From the NCBI GenBank assembly GCA_024206335.1, contig JAAGZL010000206.1:1-34781 (forward strand): DNA of 34,781 nt, written 5' to 3'. The first letter of the stretch is position 1; the number at the start of each line of letters is the position of its first letter. This document shows positions 26,908-34,781 of the stretch, in pieces. The notes below the pieces were generated by a model. It was not told the origin of the DNA, did not search any database, and saw nothing but the letters and a program-made list of their open reading frames with translations. The stretch comes from Gammaproteobacteria bacterium (GTDB lineage Bacteria; Pseudomonadota; Gammaproteobacteria; Chromatiales; Chromatiaceae). A program made the position numbers and the translations under genes.

Positions 26908-28868
26908 TAGAACAGCCAACCACCAAACAACGTATCAAGAAAAGGCTGGCATCCATTGCCATTTTTGTAATGCTGGGCATCTTGCTTATCTATGAAGAGC
27001 CCACCATTGAGATCGCCTGGGTGACCGCAATCTTGCTGCTGACCATCTACATGTTTGCGTTTGAGATCGTAGAGGTCGATGTTGCCGCCATCTGCATCAT
27101 GGTGCTGTTGGGGCTAAGCTCCATGTTTGCGCCGATCATGGGGCTGGAGCAGGGGCTGGTGGAGCCAAAACACCTGTTTGATGGCTTTTCCAGTAATGCG
27201 GTCATCTCGATTATTGCCGTAATGATCATCGGGGCCGGGCTGGACAAGACCGGCATCATGGGTCGGGTGGCGGCATATATCCTCAAGGTGGGCGGTACCG
27301 AAGAGAAGCGCATCATCCCGATTATATCGAGTACCGTGGCCATCATCTCCTCCTTCATGCAGAACGTGGGGGCGGCAGCCCTGTTTATCCCGGTGGTATC
27401 CCGTATCTCGGCCCGGTCGGGACTGCCCATGTCACGGTTGCTGATGCCGATGGGTTTTTGCGCCATCCTCGGTGGCACCGTGACCATGGTTGGATCATCA
27501 CCACTGATCCTGCTGAATGACCTTATCCTTACCTCGAATTCTGCCCTGCCGGCTGATCAGCAGATGGAAACCATGGGGCTGTTCTCCGTTACCCCCATTG
27601 GCCTGGTGCTGGTGGCCAGTGGTGTGATCTATTTTATGCTGGCTGGTGGAATGGTGCTTCCCGCCACCAAAAGTGAAAGTAGCCCCAGCGGCTCTGATGC
27701 CATGCAATATTTTCATAAACTGTACGGAATAGAGCCGGACCTGTTTGAGATTGTGGTGTCGGATCAAAGTGAACTGGTAGGACGATTGCTGGGCGAGATT
27801 GAGAGTACCTATAGCGTACGGGCCATAGGTGTTAAACGCAGTGGTCAGGCCAGTATGGTTGGCCCGGGATCATTGGCCTACGACACCAAGATCGAGGCGG
27901 GTATGGTGTTGGGCATTGTGGCAACAACAATTCATATTGAGACCTTTGTACATAAATATGATCTGAAACTGCGCTCTGAACTAAGGACCTTTGTCGAATC
28001 CCTGGCCGCCACCAAGGCTGGTATCGCTGAACTGGTTATCCCGCCCGGATCTGACCTTATCGGCAATAATGCGCGCGAGATCTGGCTGCGTAAGACCTAT
28101 GGGGTAAGCATGATCGGCCTGCACCGTGATGGAGAGACTATGCGCTCGGGTGATAATATCCGGGCCATGCCGTTCCACGTCGGTGACACCCTGGTGGTAC
28201 ACACCACCTGGGAGAATCTGTCCCGATTGCAGAAGGATCGTAACTTTGTGGTGGTCACCACAGAATTTCCCAAGGAGGAGCTGCGTCCCACCAAGGTTGG
28301 ATGGGCCGGGTTGTTCTTCTCTGTGGCCCTGTTTCTGGTTCTGTTTACCGACGTGCGCCTCTCCATCGCCCTGTTGACCGGCGCCATTGGTATGGTTCTC
28401 TCTGGTGTATTGAAGATGGATGAGGCCTATCAGGCGGTATCCTGGAAAACGGTATTTCTATTGGCCAGTCTTATACCTCTGGGTCTGGCGGTGGAGCAGA
28501 CCGGCACTGCCAAGTGGATTGCCGGACAGACGCTGTTGTTGGTGGGGGATATGCCGATATGGATAATTCAGACCGCAGTGGCGCTGCTATCTACCTTCTT
28601 TACCCTGGTCATGTCCAACGTGGGCGCCACCGTGTTGCTGGTGCCGTTGGCGGTGAACATCGCCATAGGTGTAGGCGCGGACCCGGCGGTATTTGCCCTG
28701 ACGGTGGCAATCGCTACTTCCAATTCCTTTCTTATTCCCACCCATCAGGTGAATGCCCTGATTATGGGCCCGGCCGGTTATCGTGTACCGGATTTTATTC
28801 GGGCCGGCAGTGTGATGACCGTGATCTTTCTGGTGGTGATGATTGCCATGCTGAATATTGTGTTCTGA
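26850..28868 (+). CDS. SLC13-family anion permease with RCK_C (TrkA_C) domains
   Basis: The 672-residue protein has a short charged N-terminus with SKEEV repeats, then hydrophobic segments from about residue 34 to 275 (MLGILLIYEE, VTAILLLTIYMFAF, AVISIIAVMIIGAG). A soluble insert of two RCK_C-like modules follows (about 295-480; each with an AGMVLGI or VGDTLVVH-type ending). A second set of membrane segments (about 485-672) ends it, including SNVGATVLLVPLAVNIA and TSNSFLIPTHQVNALIMGPAGY, an SLC13/CitT-ArsB signature. Such proteins import sulfate, di- or tricarboxylates, or other anions, usually with Na+; the RCK_C part may sense a ligand. The substrate is unknown. Confidence 0.9.
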   Translation: MSEAEVSKEEVSKEEVSELVEQPTTKQRIKKRLASIAIFVMLGILLIYEEPTIEIAWVTAILLLTIYMFAFEIVEVDVAAICIMVLLGLSSMFAPIMGLEQGLVEPKHLFDGFSSNAVISIIAVMIIGAGLDKTGIMGRVAAYILKVGGTEEKRIIPIISSTVAIISSFMQNVGAAALFIPVVSRISARSGLPMSRLLMPMGFCAILGGTVTMVGSSPLILLNDLILTSNSALPADQQMETMGLFSVTPIGLVLVASGVIYFMLAGGMVLPATKSESSPSGSDAMQYFHKLYGIEPDLFEIVVSDQSELVGRLLGEIESTYSVRAIGVKRSGQASMVGPGSLAYDTKIEAGMVLGIVATTIHIETFVHKYDLKLRSELRTFVESLAATKAGIAELVIPPGSDLIGNNAREIWLRKTYGVSMIGLHRDGETMRSGDNIRAMPFHVGDTLVVHTTWENLSRLQKDRNFVVVTTEFPKEELRPTKVGWAGLFFSVALFLVLFTDVRLSIALLTGAIGMVLSGVLKMDEAYQAVSWKTVFLLASLIPLGLAVEQTGTAKWIAGQTLLLVGDMPIWIIQTAVALLSTFFTLVMSNVGATVLLVPLAVNIAIGVGADPAVFALTVAIATSNSFLIPTHQVNALIMGPAGYRVPDFIRAGSVMTVIFLVVMIAMLNIVF

Positions 28869-29014
28869 TCTCTCCCTGCGGTCTGGGCTGAAAACCAGTG
28901 ATTGGGCAAACAACCTTCTGATATGGGTATATTATTAGACAAGACTTGGTTCTTTTTCTTACCCTGGAGTAGGGAAGCTGTCCATCCTGGTGCCGCATTG
29001 GGAGTGATCTGTTT

Positions 29015-31291
29015 GTGGAAGGATTTGATGATCTAAAGATAAACAGCTCTACCTATCAATGGTCGGTCCGGGTGATTTCGATTCTGAAACGCCTGCTGAG
29101 TGTCAATATAAAGATGCACCATGATGAGGGACAGGTGGCAGAGGGTGAGATCTTTCTGTTTAATCATTTTGCCCGCTTTGAAACCTTCATCCCGCAGTAT
29201 CTGATCTATCAGGAGGATGGCTCCTACTGTCGTTCTTTAGCAGCGGGAGAGTTCTTCGATGAGGATGACTCCTTCTCCAACTATCTGTTGAGTGTTGGCG
29301 CAGTTCCAAATACATATCCCAGGCTTATGCCTTTTCTGGCCGGTGAGATCCTGCGTGGACGCAAGGTCATCATCTTTCCTGAGGGTGGCATGGTGAAGGA
29401 CCGCCGGGTGCATGATCAGAAGGGACGCTATCGTATCTACTCCAGGAGCGCCAGGGAGCGGCGCAAACACCATACTGGTGCTGCTGTACTGTCGCTGAAG
29501 GTGGATCTATTGAAGCAGTCGATCCGGAAAGATTTTGATCGGGGTGATGATGCGGCCATCAATAACTGGGTAGAGGCCCTTGAGCTGGAGGATAGAGATG
29601 CCCTCTCTGCGGCCGTGCAGCGCAGATCCACCATCGTCCCGGCCAACATTACCTTCTACCCCATGCGGGTGGGCGACAACCTGTTACGACGTGGTGTGGA
29701 GTTGTTCAACAGTGGTATCAGCAAGCGGCTGTCTGAAGAGTTGTTGATTGAGGGCAATATCCTGCTGAAACACACCGATATGGATATACGGCTGGGGGAT
29801 CTTATTTCTACCGAGGAGTACTGGAGGCGTTGGGAGCGCCCGATTACCCGTCACTGCACCAACTGTATCAGGAAGCTGGATGATCTGCTGGTGCCAAACC
29901 CGGCCAAAAGTACTATGGAGCGGCGCTACCTCTCCGCTCGCATACGGCGAAACTCCATGCGACTGCGTGATAGCTACATGCATGGTATCTATGAGGCGGT
30001 AACGATCAATCTCAGTCACCTGGCCTCACTGATCATCTACTTGCACCTGGAACAGGGGGTTCAGGACGTGGGGTATGCTGAGCTTCACCGCATGCTCTAT
30101 CTGGCAGTGAAGAGAGCCCAGGCTCTGCCACACATAAACCTGCATCGCAGCCTGAGAAATCCCGAAGCCTACTCTGATCTGCTGATGGGGAAATGCAAGG
30201 GCTTGGATCAGTTTATGAATACATCTGCCCAGTTGGAGCTGGTGGAACTTGAGGGTGCGAGATATTGGTTTATGCCTAAGTTGTGTGCTGAACATGACTT
30301 TGATGTGGTAAGGACTGAGAACATGGTTGAGGTCTACGCCAATGAGGCCAAGCCGGTTCAGGGGATCGAGGAGATAGTTGAGGCAGTGGTCAACGCGTCA
30401 AGTTTAGATGCAAAGGAGATTGCCCACTTCAGGTTCAGTGATATGCAGATCTCCCACAAATGGGATCGAGAATACTTTGACAAACCACGGTTTGAGGAGA
30501 TCAATCAGAAAGAGACAGCCACTGAGCGGAGTGACCCATTTTGTATCCTGCCGGAGAACCATAAGGATCTGGGTGTGATCCTGGTCCATGGATTCTTGGC
30601 TACACCGGCGGAGGTCAGGGAGTTCGGAGAACAGCTTTCCATCCTGGGTTATCCGGTAATCGGCCCACGGCTTAAGGGCCACGGTACTTCACCTTGGGAT
30701 CTACGTGAGAGGAGTTGGGAGGATTGGCTGGGGTCTGTGCGTCAGGCATATGAGATTATGTCGGCCCATTGCAGTCAGGTATGCCTGGTTGGATTCTCGA
30801 CCGGTGGAGCGCTCTCTCTTTTGCTGGCATCCGAGCAACTGGATGGATTGGCAGCCGTGGTGGCAATCTCTGTGCCCATAAAGTTTATGAACAAAAACAT
30901 GGTTTTTGTCCCCCTGTTGCACACAGCAAACAGATTGATGAGTTGGGTTCCATCCTATGAGGGGATCATGCCGTTTCGGCCGAATGATGCTACCGAGCAT
31001 CCACATATCAACTACCGCTCCATGCCGGTACATGGCCTGTTCGAACTGCGTCTGATGGTATCTGAGTTGGAAGATAGGCTTAAGGATGTGCACTGTCCGG
31101 CACTGGTGCTCCAGGCTGACCGGGATCCGGTGGTTGAACCGGAGAGTGCAGATATTATTCTGGACAAGTTGGGTTGTGATGAAAAGCGTCTGGAGATTAT
31201 CCAATCTACCCGTCATGGCACCCTGTATGGGGATGTTGCCAACACCAGAAAACTGATAATAGATTATCTGGATAATCTGAGTGGCCAGTAA
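29015..31291 (+). CDS. PlsC-like acyltransferase fused to an alpha/beta hydrolase
   Basis: This 758-residue fusion has, at about residues 40-260, a glycerol-phosphate-acyltransferase-like part. NHFARFE (His51, Glu56) stands where the family has NHxxxxD, and FPEGGM at 121-126 stands for the FPEGT block. The middle (260-500) is helical and of unknown role. Residues about 515-755 form an alpha/beta hydrolase close to carboxylesterase/monoacylglycerol lipase types: oxyanion HGF (His525), nucleophile Ser595 in GFSTGG, Asp704 in DRDPVV and His734 in TRHGT. It could both add and remove acyl chains on a lipid. The Glu in place of Asp in the acyltransferase motif may affect activity. Start is GTG 29015 with GGAG at 29001-29004; no nearby ATG keeps the frame. 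It overlaps the next gene by one base. Confidence 0.88.
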   Translation: MEGFDDLKINSSTYQWSVRVISILKRLLSVNIKMHHDEGQVAEGEIFLFNHFARFETFIPQYLIYQEDGSYCRSLAAGEFFDEDDSFSNYLLSVGAVPNTYPRLMPFLAGEILRGRKVIIFPEGGMVKDRRVHDQKGRYRIYSRSARERRKHHTGAAVLSLKVDLLKQSIRKDFDRGDDAAINNWVEALELEDRDALSAAVQRRSTIVPANITFYPMRVGDNLLRRGVELFNSGISKRLSEELLIEGNILLKHTDMDIRLGDLISTEEYWRRWERPITRHCTNCIRKLDDLLVPNPAKSTMERRYLSARIRRNSMRLRDSYMHGIYEAVTINLSHLASLIIYLHLEQGVQDVGYAELHRMLYLAVKRAQALPHINLHRSLRNPEAYSDLLMGKCKGLDQFMNTSAQLELVELEGARYWFMPKLCAEHDFDVVRTENMVEVYANEAKPVQGIEEIVEAVVNASSLDAKEIAHFRFSDMQISHKWDREYFDKPRFEEINQKETATERSDPFCILPENHKDLGVILVHGFLATPAEVREFGEQLSILGYPVIGPRLKGHGTSPWDLRERSWEDWLGSVRQAYEIMSAHCSQVCLVGFSTGGALSLLLASEQLDGLAAVVAISVPIKFMNKNMVFVPLLHTANRLMSWVPSYEGIMPFRPNDATEHPHINYRSMPVHGLFELRLMVSELEDRLKDVHCPALVLQADRDPVVEPESADIILDKLGCDEKRLEIIQSTRHGTLYGDVANTRKLIIDYLDNLSGQ

Positions 31292-31821
31292 TGCAGAAGT
31301 CGATCATGAATTCATACAAAATGACAAATCTTGTTTGTGTTCTGCTATGTCTCTCTCTCCTTTTGGCCTGTTCTAAAACTGAAAGGGAGGAGGCCGTATA
31401 CCAACTGGTTGCGGATGGGGTAACCATGGCCGAGGCCCATGACCTGGGAGGGATGATGAGTCTGATGGCGGATGGCTTTATTGCCGGACCGGGTCAACAC
31501 TCGAAACAGGAGTCCAGGAGAATCCTGTTTGTGATGCTAAAGCGTTACGGGAAGTTTCGTGTTCTCTATCCCAAGCCAGTGGTAAAATTGTCTGAAGATG
31601 AACAGACCGCCCGGGTTAAGATGAATTTTCTTATCGCTACCAAGGGGCAGCTGTTCCCTGAATTAAAGTTGCTTTATGCTGATCCCGCTGTCTGGGTAGA
31701 GGCTGTGGATAAGGGTGCTGATCTATACACGCTCTCCATGCAGCTCAGCTATGACTCGGGTGACTGGCTGCTGGGCCGGGCGAGAATCACCGGTTTTGCT
31801 CGGCCGCATGGGGGAATGTGA
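31291..31821 (+). CDS. Small predicted lipoprotein
   Basis: The 176-residue product has a hydrophobic start with lipobox LLAC (Cys27), so it should be lipidated and attached to the inner or outer membrane. The mature part (about 150 residues) begins with a helix (EEAVYQLVADGVTMAEAHDLGGMMSLMADGF) shown here only in outline, then beta-strand-rich sequence, resembling the NTF2-like/SnoaL fold of small accessory proteins. No specific family is recognised. Its ATG overlaps the stop of the acyltransferase-hydrolase gene (TAATG), so they are translationally coupled and likely function together at the envelope. An ATG at 31306 is an alternative start that keeps the lipobox. Confidence 0.8.
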   Translation: MQKSIMNSYKMTNLVCVLLCLSLLLACSKTEREEAVYQLVADGVTMAEAHDLGGMMSLMADGFIAGPGQHSKQESRRILFVMLKRYGKFRVLYPKPVVKLSEDEQTARVKMNFLIATKGQLFPELKLLYADPAVWVEAVDKGADLYTLSMQLSYDSGDWLLGRARITGFARPHGGM

Positions 31822-31836
31822 CCGGCCGTTTTGTTG
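31801..31836 (+). terminator. Possible terminator over the lipoprotein stop
   Basis: CGGCCG (31801-31806) can pair with CGGCCG (31823-31828) across a 16-base loop, followed by TTTTGTTGTT. The stem includes the end of the gene, including its stop codon in the loop. Six GC pairs make it plausible but short. Confidence 0.45.
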
Positions 31837-31863
31837 TTATCATATGAAAGTTTCTAAAAGCAA

Positions 31864-31893
31864 TTGAGTGGGTTAGAATCAGTTAAGCATAAT
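31864..31893 (+). promoter_or_regulatory. Candidate sigma70 promoter for the K+ channel gene
   Basis: TTGAGT (31864-31869) and CATAAT (31888-31893) are separated by 18 bases and lie just before the channel ATG at 31910. The leader would be very short, about ten bases, which limits confidence. Confidence 0.4.
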
Positions 31894-31909
31894 AAGAATG
31901 CAATAGCCT

Positions 31910-33517
31910 ATGACATTAGCCAGATTTGTTATAAAGCAGTGTTACATCATCGATGATTCATCCAGATATAAACGGGTGAAGCAGTACTTTTATGATCTGA
32001 TTCAAAACCCTCGTTCTGCCATACGTCCCTATTTTGATGTGTTTATGATCCTGCTGGTACTGGCAAGTGTGTTTATGCTGATGTATCAGGTAAAGGTAGA
32101 TCTGGGTGAGGTTGGTACTATATTTGAGTTATGTGCAGTATCCATCTTTCTGTCGGAATACCTGCTGCGCCTCTGGCTATATAACGATATCCACGCCATA
32201 TTTATCAAACATTACGAACGGGCTGAGTTTATTGAAAGGCCCTTCACTCTCTGGCCTCCGGTCAAGGAGATTATCGGCAAGAAGTGGGATTACATGACCA
32301 CCCCCCTGGCAGTCATTGATCTTCTAGCAATCATCCCCAGCTACCGCCCACTGCGTTTTTTGCGCATCTTTCTTCTGTTTCGCCTGTTTAAACTTTTTCG
32401 TTACGCACGAAGTATCAATGAATTTGCCAAGGTACTTACTGAAAAACGATTTGAGTTCTACACCCTGGCGATTTTTCTGGTGTTTGTGGTCTTTACCTCC
32501 GCCTCTGCCATCTACTTTTTTGAGGCCAAGGCAGAGGGTGGTGAGATCGATAATTTTTTTGATGGCATATATTGGGCCCTGGTTACCATATCTACCGTTG
32601 GCTATGGTGATATCACACCCCAAACCACAGAGGGGCGACTGATAACCCTGGTTTTGATTATCTGTGGGATAGGCGTCATCGCCTTTACTACCTCGGTCAT
32701 AGTTACAGCATTCAACGAGAAGATGAGTGATATGCGCGACAATCGCGTATTTTCTGAATTGGAAAAGCGCAAGGGGAGCCACATAATTATCTGTGGGTTT
32801 GGCCGTGTTGGACAAGTAGTAGCAGAGCGTCTGTTTCGGGAACGAGATCATTTTGTGGTGGTTGATTCTGACCCGGAGAATGTGATCAAGGCAAAGAAGC
32901 TGGGCTATCTGGTTATTCAGGGCAACGCCGAAGATAGTGAACTGCTGGAGCAGGCGGGTATTAGCGAAAAGGCCAGACAGATTTTGTGTCTTACTGATAG
33001 TGATGTTATCAACGTATACATCACCTTGACGGCGCGCTATCTAAATCCAGAAATTGAGATCATCTCCCGGGCAAACCGGGAAAATACGGTAAAAAAACTC
33101 TATCAGGCCGGTGCAAATCATACGGTTGCTCCCTTTGAGGTGGTCGGAATGATTGCCGGTGAATACATTGGGCAACCAGTTGCGTTTGAGGCGCTGTATG
33201 GTGTGTTGTCCGGGCGGGAGGATATTGGTCTGGATACGGTGACACTGCATGCTGATTCAACACTGGATGGAGTAGTGATTGGCGGAGTGGACTTCTCTGC
33301 ACATAAACTGATCCTACTTGGGGTAATTAGTCATAGCGAACGTGAAGTAGATGGTAGTGCCTCGGCCTATGATCTAACCAATCGACGCCTTCACTTTAAT
33401 CCACAAGCAGATTTTATGTTGTCAGGCAGTGACGTATTGGTGCTTATTGGGCACAGGTACAGCATTGTACATTTCAAGGAACGTCTGGAGAGTGGTGCGC
33501 TTAGTGGAAAAAAATAA
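31910..33517 (+). CDS. Six-TM voltage-sensor-type K+ channel with RCK domain
   Basis: The 535-residue protein has several hydrophobic segments before the pore (around residues 42-60, 67-85, 120-140). The fourth is S4-like, with basic residues every third position (RFLRIFLLFRLFKLFRYAR, about 144-163). The pore has the selectivity filter TVGYGD at about 229-234 between two membrane helices (S5 about 180-203, S6 about 245-265). From about 288 follow RCK_N (IIICGFGRVGQVVAERL, a full nucleotide-binding GxGxxG type) and RCK_C (about 420-525). It is a ligand- and perhaps voltage-gated K+ channel of the inner membrane. It overlaps the start of the next RCK-only gene. Confidence 0.93.
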   Translation: MTLARFVIKQCYIIDDSSRYKRVKQYFYDLIQNPRSAIRPYFDVFMILLVLASVFMLMYQVKVDLGEVGTIFELCAVSIFLSEYLLRLWLYNDIHAIFIKHYERAEFIERPFTLWPPVKEIIGKKWDYMTTPLAVIDLLAIIPSYRPLRFLRIFLLFRLFKLFRYARSINEFAKVLTEKRFEFYTLAIFLVFVVFTSASAIYFFEAKAEGGEIDNFFDGIYWALVTISTVGYGDITPQTTEGRLITLVLIICGIGVIAFTTSVIVTAFNEKMSDMRDNRVFSELEKRKGSHIIICGFGRVGQVVAERLFRERDHFVVVDSDPENVIKAKKLGYLVIQGNAEDSELLEQAGISEKARQILCLTDSDVINVYITLTARYLNPEIEIISRANRENTVKKLYQAGANHTVAPFEVVGMIAGEYIGQPVAFEALYGVLSGREDIGLDTVTLHADSTLDGVVIGGVDFSAHKLILLGVISHSEREVDGSASAYDLTNRRLHFNPQADFMLSGSDVLVLIGHRYSIVHFKERLESGALSGKK

Positions 33518-34205
33518 AATCATCATATTTGGATGTAATTCACTCAGTGTTGCGGTCGCTTCACAGTTGGAGGAGAGGGGGTGTGATTTTCAACTGGTTG
33601 CGCATGATGCAATCTGTATAGAGTCAATGGCTGACCGGGGATATTCTGCGCTCGAGGTTGATTATACTGATGATGATAAATTGAAGGGACTTGGTATCGG
33701 CCTGGATGTTGCAATCATATTTGCTTTTTTTGAACTAGACTCAAAGAATGTATTTTTAACCATTTCGGTAAAGGATCTTGACCCGGATGTAAGGGTAATT
33801 GCACTAACGCAATCGGATGATTCTGCAAATAAATTGCGTGCTGCTGGTGTAAATAAGGTTATCAATCCCTACGAAATCAGTGGTCGCAAGATACACGATA
33901 TGCTCAAACGGCCACTGATTGCAGAGGTTATTGAAAATGTGGTCTTTGGTAAAAACTACCTGAATCTTTCTGAATTAACCGTGGATAAAGGGTCATTTCT
34001 GGATGGAAAAATGTTGGGAACGCTTGAGCTTTCCAAACATTATGATCTGGTATTAATTGGTGTGGTGGATAGAGAGCTTGGTGATGAGTTTATCTTTCTT
34101 AGTAGTGGGTTGGATCATAAGTTGGATCATGGAGATGTTCTGGTGGTTATTGGACCTCCAGAGGAGTTGGAGCGTTTAAGACAGGATGCCAGTGTGGTTG
34201 CCTGA
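33504..34205 (+). CDS. Stand-alone RCK (TrkA-like) K+ channel regulatory protein
   Basis: The 233-residue product has an RCK_N fold (KIIIFGCNSLSVAVASQL; ligand motif degenerate, with Cys-Asn where Gly-x-Gly is usual) and an RCK_C part (about 145-230; DHGDVLVVIGPPEEL). No membrane segment is present. The frame is open from 33429, but the N-terminal strand starts at about 33507, so GTG 33504 is preferred; GTG 33495 and 33492 are alternatives. Either way it overlaps the channel gene, so the two are probably one transcript. The most likely job is to complete or modify the RCK gating ring of the adjacent channel. The altered Gly motif suggests it may not bind NAD or nucleotide like its partner. 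Confidence 0.85.
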   Translation: MEKNKIIIFGCNSLSVAVASQLEERGCDFQLVAHDAICIESMADRGYSALEVDYTDDDKLKGLGIGLDVAIIFAFFELDSKNVFLTISVKDLDPDVRVIALTQSDDSANKLRAAGVNKVINPYEISGRKIHDMLKRPLIAEVIENVVFGKNYLNLSELTVDKGSFLDGKMLGTLELSKHYDLVLIGVVDRELGDEFIFLSSGLDHKLDHGDVLVVIGPPEELERLRQDASVVA

Positions 34206-34321
34206 TAGTGTGGGCGGATATTTCACCGCTACGGTTGTTGTTTCAGACATAAATCTAGGATGCCACTTACATATGAAAGGTTGCCAGAAGCGGTATGTCG
34301 GCTTAGACATGGGAGTCACCA

Positions 34322-34681
34322 ATGGCGGTTGAAAGACGGATTGCTGAAGCACTATCGGTAAGGGAGTTTTTCCACGAACAGTGGTTGCAGTTAATCACGC
34401 TGCTGGGAATAGAGGTTGATTCAACCACCCCAGGTGTAACTGATAGAGAGGATCTGGGTGTGGCCGTGGATGTGGTAGTGCAGGGCACAGATGCCAGGAT
34501 GCGTGCAGTCGGCAGCTACAAGAGAAGACTGCGCGCTGGTACGCATGGCTTGCTTGAGCATATAGATGATCTGGTGAATCAAATGCCTGCGGCACTACGG
34601 TTGTCACGCAAGAGTTTTGTCTATGATCCACAGGTAAGTGCATTCGCTGCCAGCCAAGGAGAGCGAAGCGAAGGCTGGTAG
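34322..34681 (+). CDS. Hypothetical protein, apparently cut short
   Basis: The frame reads 119 codons from ATG 34322 and contains regular-looking protein (REFFHEQWLQLITLLGIEVD, LRAGTHGLLEHIDDLV) up to about residue 108 (YDPQVSAF). The last dozen codons (SQGERSEGW) are read from a GC-rich stretch that does not look coding. I recognise no named family. The likely interpretation is the 5' part of a longer gene that has been interrupted near 34640-34650; the remainder would lie beyond the window. A ribosome site is not obvious. Confidence 0.55.
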   Translation: MAVERRIAEALSVREFFHEQWLQLITLLGIEVDSTTPGVTDREDLGVAVDVVVQGTDARMRAVGSYKRRLRAGTHGLLEHIDDLVNQMPAALRLSRKSFVYDPQVSAFAASQGERSEGW

Positions 34682-34781
34682 ACCCCGGTAGCCGTGAGGC
34701 CGCACTGCTTACCCGGCGTGCGTAGCGCCAGAGGGGAAGCAAAGTAGGCATCTGAACACGGCGTCAAGTCATCTCGGGAGC
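34650..34781. other. Fold-prone, apparently non-coding right edge
   Basis: The stretch carries stems CCAGCC (34650-34655) / GGCTGG (34673-34678) and GGCG (34715-34718) / CGCC (34726-34729), and purine-rich loops. It starts where the preceding reading frame loses its protein-like character. A structured RNA or mobile element (for example the start of a group II intron, whose 5' ends often read GTGCG, present here at 34718-34722) is possible but unproven, since the window ends within it. Confidence 0.35.

Overview
The window reads as a chromosomal segment of a gammaproteobacterium. The strongest evidence is the conserved block tsaE-amiB-mutL-miaA-hfq-hflX-hflK-hflC-(YjeT/DUF2065)-hisZ-purA, whose order is typical of free-living or symbiotic Gammaproteobacteria outside the enterics. 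HisZ implies a short-form HisG elsewhere in the genome. MutL keeps an endonuclease motif, and several proteins (AMIN-type AmiB, Nnr fusion, acetyl-CoA hydrolase-GNAT fusion) suit a Chromatiales-like or sulfur-oxidizer-like lineage. Genus cannot be resolved from sequence alone. Almost all genes lie on the + strand; only queG and bioA are on the minus strand.

Layout. 1-571 has no convincing gene. 572-2587 is a secreted L,D-transpeptidase. 2887-3345 is a small cytochrome c gene broken by an in-frame TGA. 3766-5592 is an acetyl-CoA hydrolase/transferase fused to a GNAT acetyltransferase, preceded by a leader that can fold. 5791-6351 is a SYLF-domain protein followed by a clear terminator. 6542-7807 is a cyclic-nucleotide-binding/HDOD protein with a G8 tract between its two domains. 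queG (minus) is followed by the housekeeping run nnr-tsaE-amiB-mutL, then miaA-hfq-hflX, hflK-hflC, DUF2065, hisZ, purA, a TPMT-like methyltransferase and an MltB-like lytic transglycosylase that meets bioA tail to tail. A 486-base gap with nested inverted repeats follows. The last third (25942-34205) is more accessory: a metallophosphoesterase, an SLC13 permease with cytosolic RCK_C/TrkA_C domains, an acyltransferase-alpha/beta hydrolase fusion overlapping a small lipoprotein, and a voltage-sensor-type K+ channel overlapping a second, RCK-only gene. The window ends in a gene start that runs into a GC-rich, fold-prone, apparently non-coding stretch.

How the genes fit together. Cell-wall remodelling is well represented: the L,D-transpeptidase, AmiB amidase and MltB-like transglycosylase. 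Translation and tRNA quality is covered by QueG, TsaE, MiaA, Hfq and HflX, membrane protein quality control by HflK/HflC, DNA repair by MutL, metabolite repair by Nnr, and biosynthesis by HisZ, PurA and BioA. The 3' part combines ion/anion transport under RCK-type ligand control with a probable lipid-modifying fusion enzyme.

No clearly new defence, mobile or biosynthetic system is visible. The most unusual items are the broken cytochrome, the channel plus stand-alone RCK pair, the acyltransferase-hydrolase fusion with its lipoprotein, the G8 tract, the leader structure before the acetyl-CoA hydrolase fusion, and the interrupted gene at the right edge.
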